NCBI RefSeq assembly: GCF_026000775.1
Contig: NZ_AP026830.1
Coordinates: 1,821,056-1,885,055 of the forward strand
DNA: 64,000 bases
Direction: 5' to 3'
DNA from: Vulcanisaeta souniana JCM 11219
Lineage (GTDB): Archaea; Thermoproteota; Thermoprotei; Thermoproteales; Thermocladiaceae
Positions 63,423 through 64,000 of this stretch are shown piece by piece. The position numbers and the translations under genes are program-made. The notes below the pieces were generated by a model. That model did not search any database. It was not told the DNA's origin and worked only from the letters and a program-made list of their open reading frames with translations. Each line of letters starts with the position of its first letter. Positions within the stretch are counted from its first letter, which is position 1.

Positions 63423-64000
63423 GTGGAGAAGCTGTATAAACTTAGTGGGTTCGCTAAGTTGAAGAAGTTGTCAAAGACCCTTAAGAGAACAGTAGTGTTA
63501 GAGGGATGGACCAACAGGACTGGTAGACAAGCTCTCAGAGAAATTACTGAAGCATATAGAAGTATGCTACAGGAAATGCTTGACTACGCCGTGGAGAATG
63601 GGGCCTCACAATCAACACTGCACAGAGTCTTCTACCACAGGTTTCGTGAACAATACCCATGGCTACCCACTAGGGTCATCAAGAGTTGCTATAGGGATGC
63701 TGTTAGGAGGGCTAAGTCCTTCAGGGAGTTGAAGAGGAAGGGATTAGCTAGGACAGATAAACCAGTAGTGAGAAACGTGACTATAACCTATTCTGATCTG
63801 CAAGATTGGAGACTAGAGAATGGCGTTATCAAGGTAAGGACTCATAGAGGATGGGTAGAGATACACTATAGGGGTCATAAACAGCTACATAGATACCTCT
63901 ATAATGGGTGGAAACTCTCTAGTGAGTTAAGACTTAAAATAAGTGGCGGAGGGGTTATTGTCTACTTGACGTTTACGAAGGACTTCGAGGTAGTGTATGA
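63423..64000 (+). CDS. tnpB: TnpB-family nuclease, N-terminal part, cut by window edge
   Basis: An open frame from the GTG at 63423 to the window end (192 residues visible). It starts EKLYKLSGFAKLKKLSKTLKR and contains the N-terminal OrfB/TnpB pattern (YRSMLQEMLDYAVENG, RVIKSCYRDAVRRAKSFRELKRKG, then beta-rich WVEIHYRGHKQL). The RuvC-I motif should begin just beyond the window. A TATA-like atttaaatac (63377-63386) precedes the GTG. It adjoins the truncated permease gene, so an insertion is likely. Confidence 0.75.
   Translation, partial: MEKLYKLSGFAKLKKLSKTLKRTVVLEGWTNRTGRQALREITEAYRSMLQEMLDYAVENGASQSTLHRVFYHRFREQYPWLPTRVIKSCYRDAVRRAKSFRELKRKGLARTDKPVVRNVTITYSDLQDWRLENGVIKVRTHRGWVEIHYRGHKQLHRYLYNGWKLSSELRLKISGGGVIVYLTFTKDFEVVY

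Overview
The window looks like chromosome of a hyperthermophilic crenarchaeon of the order Thermoproteales, most likely a Vulcanisaeta- or Caldivirga-like organism (genus is inference). The evidence is a Cren7-type chromatin protein, archaeal pantoate kinase and GTP-dependent dephospho-CoA kinase, archaeal TruD, a tRNA with two non-canonical introns, PaREP-type paralogous proteins, IS607/TnpB elements, and many genes whose start codon lies about 25 nt downstream of a TATA box (leaderless transcripts).

Layout. 0-11 kb: the end of an aminotransferase, an amino-acid permease, pantoate kinase, and an almost complete histidine pathway (hisD, hisH-hisE, hisI, hisG-hisA-hisB-hisF, hisC) with a TnpB fossil between hisE and hisI; no histidinol-phosphate phosphatase is recognisable. 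11-18 kb: an AbrB-like protein, a SWIM zinc-finger protein, an intron-bearing tRNA-Thr, TruD, unknown genes, dephospho-CoA kinase and a DNA methyltransferase. 18-22 kb: protoglobin, membrane-anchored cupredoxin, a His-rich membrane microprotein and a membrane/winged-helix regulator split by a 1.5-kb TnpB element. 22-38.4 kb: mostly housekeeping and central metabolism (FAH hydrolase, FAD oxidoreductase, eIF2B-like protein, DegT aminotransferase, Cren7, RibB, a tandem MoaC, Tmk, inositol-phosphate synthase, alcohol dehydrogenase, KaiC-like ATPase, 2-oxoacid:ferredoxin oxidoreductase). 38.6-48.6 kb: an accessory and decaying zone with an IS607 element, PaREP proteins, a quinol nitric-oxide reductase gene broken by three frameshifts, and a frameshifted retropepsin gene, among intact DUF488, HTH_10 and TrmO genes. 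48.9-57.8 kb: a hemerythrin-like protein and the nitrate-respiration locus narK-narI-narG-narH-narJ-ferredoxin. 57.9-64 kb: EamA transporter, tRNA-Ala, acetyltransferase, Clp1-type polynucleotide kinase, glycerate kinase, translin, then a wrecked permease gene beside another TnpB gene running off the end.

How it fits together. The organism probably respires nitrate with a NarG that has no visible twin-arginine signal and sits beside a NarK transporter, which suggests nitrate reduction inside the cell. Nitric-oxide-related functions (NorZ, protoglobin, hemerythrin, perhaps the cupredoxin) recur, yet norZ is broken as read here. TnpB-bearing elements have disrupted at least one gene and probably two more. 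The features most worth following are the GG-flanked element splitting the regulator, a 61-bp end block shared by two different TnpB elements, the complementary degenerate tandem MoaC, the two-intron tRNA-Thr, and the compact bidirectional TATA promoters.
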